Assembly (NCBI GenBank): GCA_029933295.1
Contig: JAOZOL010000025.1
Location: 1-17,062 of the forward strand
Reading direction: 5' to 3'
Length of the DNA: 17,062 bases
DNA from: Desulfobacterales bacterium
Lineage (GTDB): Bacteria; Desulfobacterota; Desulfobacteria; Desulfobacterales; Desulfosalsimonadaceae
Position numbers and translations under genes: made by a program. The first letter of the stretch is position 1; every line of letters starts with the position of its first letter. Below, piece after piece: positions 15,093 to 17,062 of this stretch. The notes under the pieces are model-generated. The model saw nothing but the letters and a program-made list of their open reading frames with translations, had not been told where the DNA came from and searched no databases.

Positions 15093-16958
15093 CTAATATA
15101 GGATACTTAATTTATCGAGAACCTTTGCCGTAGGGCGGCCATTTGCATCCCATCCCCTTAAACGGTAATATTTCTCCAACATTTTATCGAGTTCCACGGG
15201 TGCCCAGCCGTTTTCACCCACATCCGTCAGCATTCGACGCGGCAGGGTATCATCTTTTTTACTGATCCCTTCCCGACAATTCATATGCCGTTCCAGATTA
15301 AAAATCCGTTCTCCCACCTGGTACAGTTCTTTTCTGCCTATTTTATAGCCCATCACGCCGGACATCAGGCCGCAATAATCCGATAGATCCGTGGTTGCCA
15401 GAGCAATGACAGGAAGATTACGCATAACAAACCGTAGTATGGGCTTGGGGGTATATTTGTATGCCGGATTTTCTTCTAAAAACGGATACTGAGTCTGGAG
15501 ACAAAAAATAGCTGAGTTTGTCATTTCCATCAGGTTTTGTAAAAATACAACAAAATGCGCCTTGGCCCTAGTTCCATGGGGACTTAAATAGGATTTTTCG
15601 CCGCCGCCCAAAGGATCTGTTTCAACCGCATGGGTACTGCCGGATAAATGCGTTGCCCCGCAGTTGGCAGTCGCGTATCCAAGTCCCTGGCCGGTGCAGC
15701 CCCGGGGGTCATAACCAGCTATCTCAAGGCCTTTGACATGATTGGCAAAATCCTGCCCCCCGTACTTTTCAGAAAGTCGCTTTACCCCTTCAGCCAGATC
15801 ATCGCCAAATCCCCGGCGATAGGCGATATCTTCAATAGTTTTACCGATATTGCCGGAATCCTCAAATTTCAGATCGCTTTTCAGCATCCCTTTTTCAGTC
15901 AATTCCATGGCAAAACCAATAACGCCGCCGGTGCTGATGGAATCAAGCCCCAGGCGATTCAGCATGTCATTCCATTGTGCAATCTCATTTAGGTCACCCA
16001 CCATCAGATTGGAACCCATAAGGGCAATGGTTTCATATTCCGGAGATACCAGTTCTTTATTATTGAATTTTCCGATTCGACCGCATTGTATGAGACATCC
16101 GGGGCATCCGTGATTTTTTACTTTATGCTGATCGCGAATTTTTTCCGCGCTGATATTCTCCATGCGGTCAAACCGTGACTTACTAAAATTTTTGACCGGC
16201 ATAATAGATGCACTTCCAAATGCGCGGACATTCTGTGCAGTCCCTAATTCCCGAAGCCTTCTGCCTGTATTATCATGGGCGCGTACTTTTTCGCGGGCGA
16301 CCTTGAGCGCTTTTTGAAACCGATCCGGATCAGCCACAACGACTTTGCGATTTCCTTTGGCAACGATCCCTTTTAAATTTTTAGAGCCCATTACAGCGCC
16401 CATGCCGCACCGCCCTGCCACTCGTTTATCTGATGCGATCACTGAAAACTTAACCAGGTTTTCCCCTGCAGGACCAATCACGACCCAGTCGCCTTCATCT
16501 TTTTTGGATTTCTGGAAATCAACCGTGTCCATTCCCCATGAGTCTGAGGCATCCCGGAAGGTCACGTTGCCATTTTCAATATGTATAGACACCGGCTTTG
16601 ACGATCGCCCCCGGACCATAATGCCGTCATAGCCGGACTTTTTCAGACTGACACCGAACTTTCCGCCCACATAGGATGCGGCAAAAATGCCTGTTAACGG
16701 CGACTTGCACATCACTGTAAAACGGCCGCCTGCAGGCGAAGGTGTGCCTGCAGTGGGTCCGGTCATCATTATCAAGATATTGTCCGGTGAAAGTGGATCA
16801 ATGCCGGGTTTGATGTGATCATATAAAAGCTTTAACGCCAGCCCTTTGCCGCCAATATATAAACGACGATCAATTGCTGAAATTTCACAAGTACCGACAC
16901 TTTGGGTTGTCAGGTCAATGTCAAGAACCGTGTTATTAAACGCTTTAATATCTGTCAT
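15093..16958 (-). CDS. Aldehyde ferredoxin oxidoreductase family protein (tungstopterin)
   Basis: A 621-aa oxidoreductase, the normal length, that binds a tungsto- or molybdo-bispterin and one [4Fe-4S] cluster and interconverts aldehydes and carboxylic acids with ferredoxin. N-terminal pterin-binding blocks are GGKGLALKLLYD (36-47), TGPTAGTPSPAGGRF (66-80) and SYVGGKFG (95-102). Cluster ligands are Cys285, Cys288 and Cys292 (CPGCLIQC), with Cys486 as the fourth in NSAIFC, a divergent form of the family's DxxGLC motif. GPAGENLVKFSVI (162-174), GRCGMGAVMGSKNLK (182-196) and GERIFNLER (549-557) are further signatures. GGAGG precedes the ATG by 8 bases. It appears to be the first gene of the long minus-strand run, because a palindromic repeat follows upstream. 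No ferredoxin or electron-transfer partner lies in the window. Substrate class not determinable. Confidence 0.93.
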   Translation of the reverse strand: MTDIKAFNNTVLDIDLTTQSVGTCEISAIDRRLYIGGKGLALKLLYDHIKPGIDPLSPDNILIMMTGPTAGTPSPAGGRFTVMCKSPLTGIFAASYVGGKFGVSLKKSGYDGIMVRGRSSKPVSIHIENGNVTFRDASDSWGMDTVDFQKSKKDEGDWVVIGPAGENLVKFSVIASDKRVAGRCGMGAVMGSKNLKGIVAKGNRKVVVADPDRFQKALKVAREKVRAHDNTGRRLRELGTAQNVRAFGSASIMPVKNFSKSRFDRMENISAEKIRDQHKVKNHGCPGCLIQCGRIGKFNNKELVSPEYETIALMGSNLMVGDLNEIAQWNDMLNRLGLDSISTGGVIGFAMELTEKGMLKSDLKFEDSGNIGKTIEDIAYRRGFGDDLAEGVKRLSEKYGGQDFANHVKGLEIAGYDPRGCTGQGLGYATANCGATHLSGSTHAVETDPLGGGEKSYLSPHGTRAKAHFVVFLQNLMEMTNSAIFCLQTQYPFLEENPAYKYTPKPILRFVMRNLPVIALATTDLSDYCGLMSGVMGYKIGRKELYQVGERIFNLERHMNCREGISKKDDTLPRRMLTDVGENGWAPVELDKMLEKYYRLRGWDANGRPTAKVLDKLSILY

Positions 16959-16990
16959 GAGCTTGCCTCCACTTGGAGAGGTTTAAGGTT

Positions 16991-17062
16991 GATGGCTTCG
17001 TAAAAAATCCAAATTCTTTGTTGCGCTGCATCCTTCGTTTCTTCATGGTACGCTAAGTACAA
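16991..17062. repeat. Long imperfect palindromic repeat, left half of a second copy
   Basis: Begins with the same 15 bp (ATGGCTTCGTAAAAA, 16992-17006) as the copy at 9389-9516 and has the same kind of centre, GTAC-GCTAA-GTAC (17048-17060). The distance from end to centre is 62 bp in both copies although the arms between have diverged, so the unit length is conserved. The right half should lie just outside the window, ending near 17117. It sits upstream of the aldehyde ferredoxin oxidoreductase gene. Confidence 0.65.

Noticed and set aside
15350..15390. Apparent loss of the fourth cluster cysteine in the AOR, reading DYCGLM (527-532) as a mutated DxxGLC.
   Set aside because: Spacing to GERIFNLER and the surrounding sequence place the true motif at NSAIFC (481-486), which retains the cysteine Cys486.

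Overview
The window looks like chromosomal DNA from an anaerobic, fatty- or aromatic-acid-oxidising bacterium, most likely a Desulfobacterota sulfate reducer (Desulfobacteraceae-like). This is inferred from gene content: a tungsten/molybdenum-type aldehyde ferredoxin oxidoreductase, a long-form acyl-CoA dehydrogenase, a 4-hydroxybutyryl-CoA-dehydratase-like protein, several CoA-pathway genes and many palindromic intergenic repeats. No rRNA, tRNA, CRISPR array, integrase or complete insertion sequence was seen.

Layout from left to right. (1) Positions 1-403 hold no gene. They contain a 205-bp non-autonomous transposon (MITE-like) with long inverted arms and a 10-bp direct repeat on each side, then a pair of short direct repeats. 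(2) A three-gene minus-strand beta-oxidation operon, transcribed from 4191 down to 404, encodes 3-hydroxyacyl-CoA dehydrogenase, a ~600-aa acyl-CoA dehydrogenase and an enoyl-CoA hydratase. (3) A divergent MerR-type regulator (4459-5196) shares the upstream region, which carries a good operator-like palindrome; it probably controls the operon. (4) A convergent plsC-like acyltransferase with an N-terminal zinc ribbon (5220-6485) is separated from the regulator by a bidirectional terminator. (5) A long minus-strand run, transcribed from 16958 down to 6808, encodes in transcription order: aldehyde ferredoxin oxidoreductase, an extended SDR/epimerase, an acyl-CoA synthetase fused to an SCP2 domain, an HpaB/4-hydroxybutyryl-CoA-dehydratase-family protein, a phosphotriesterase-family metallohydrolase, a nitronate-monooxygenase-like flavoprotein, a classical SDR, and a decayed second epimerase (pseudogene).

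The long run reads as a catabolic module. Acid/aldehyde interconversion (AOR), CoA activation (ligase-SCP2), alcohol/ketone oxidoreduction (two intact SDRs), a flavin-fold dehydratase/oxygenase homologue, a possible lactone/ester hydrolase and an FMN reductase-like enzyme could together prepare an unusual, perhaps cyclic or hydrophobic, carboxylic acid for the beta-oxidation genes. The substrate cannot be read from the sequence. The most interesting point is the HpaB/4-HBD-family protein. By my by-eye alignment it lacks all three cysteine ligands of the 4-HBD iron-sulfur cluster but keeps the histidine and the neighbouring lysine, and no flavin reductase partner is visible. Three gaps in this run or at its edge hold palindromic repeats, including two copies of one ~128-bp imperfect palindrome.
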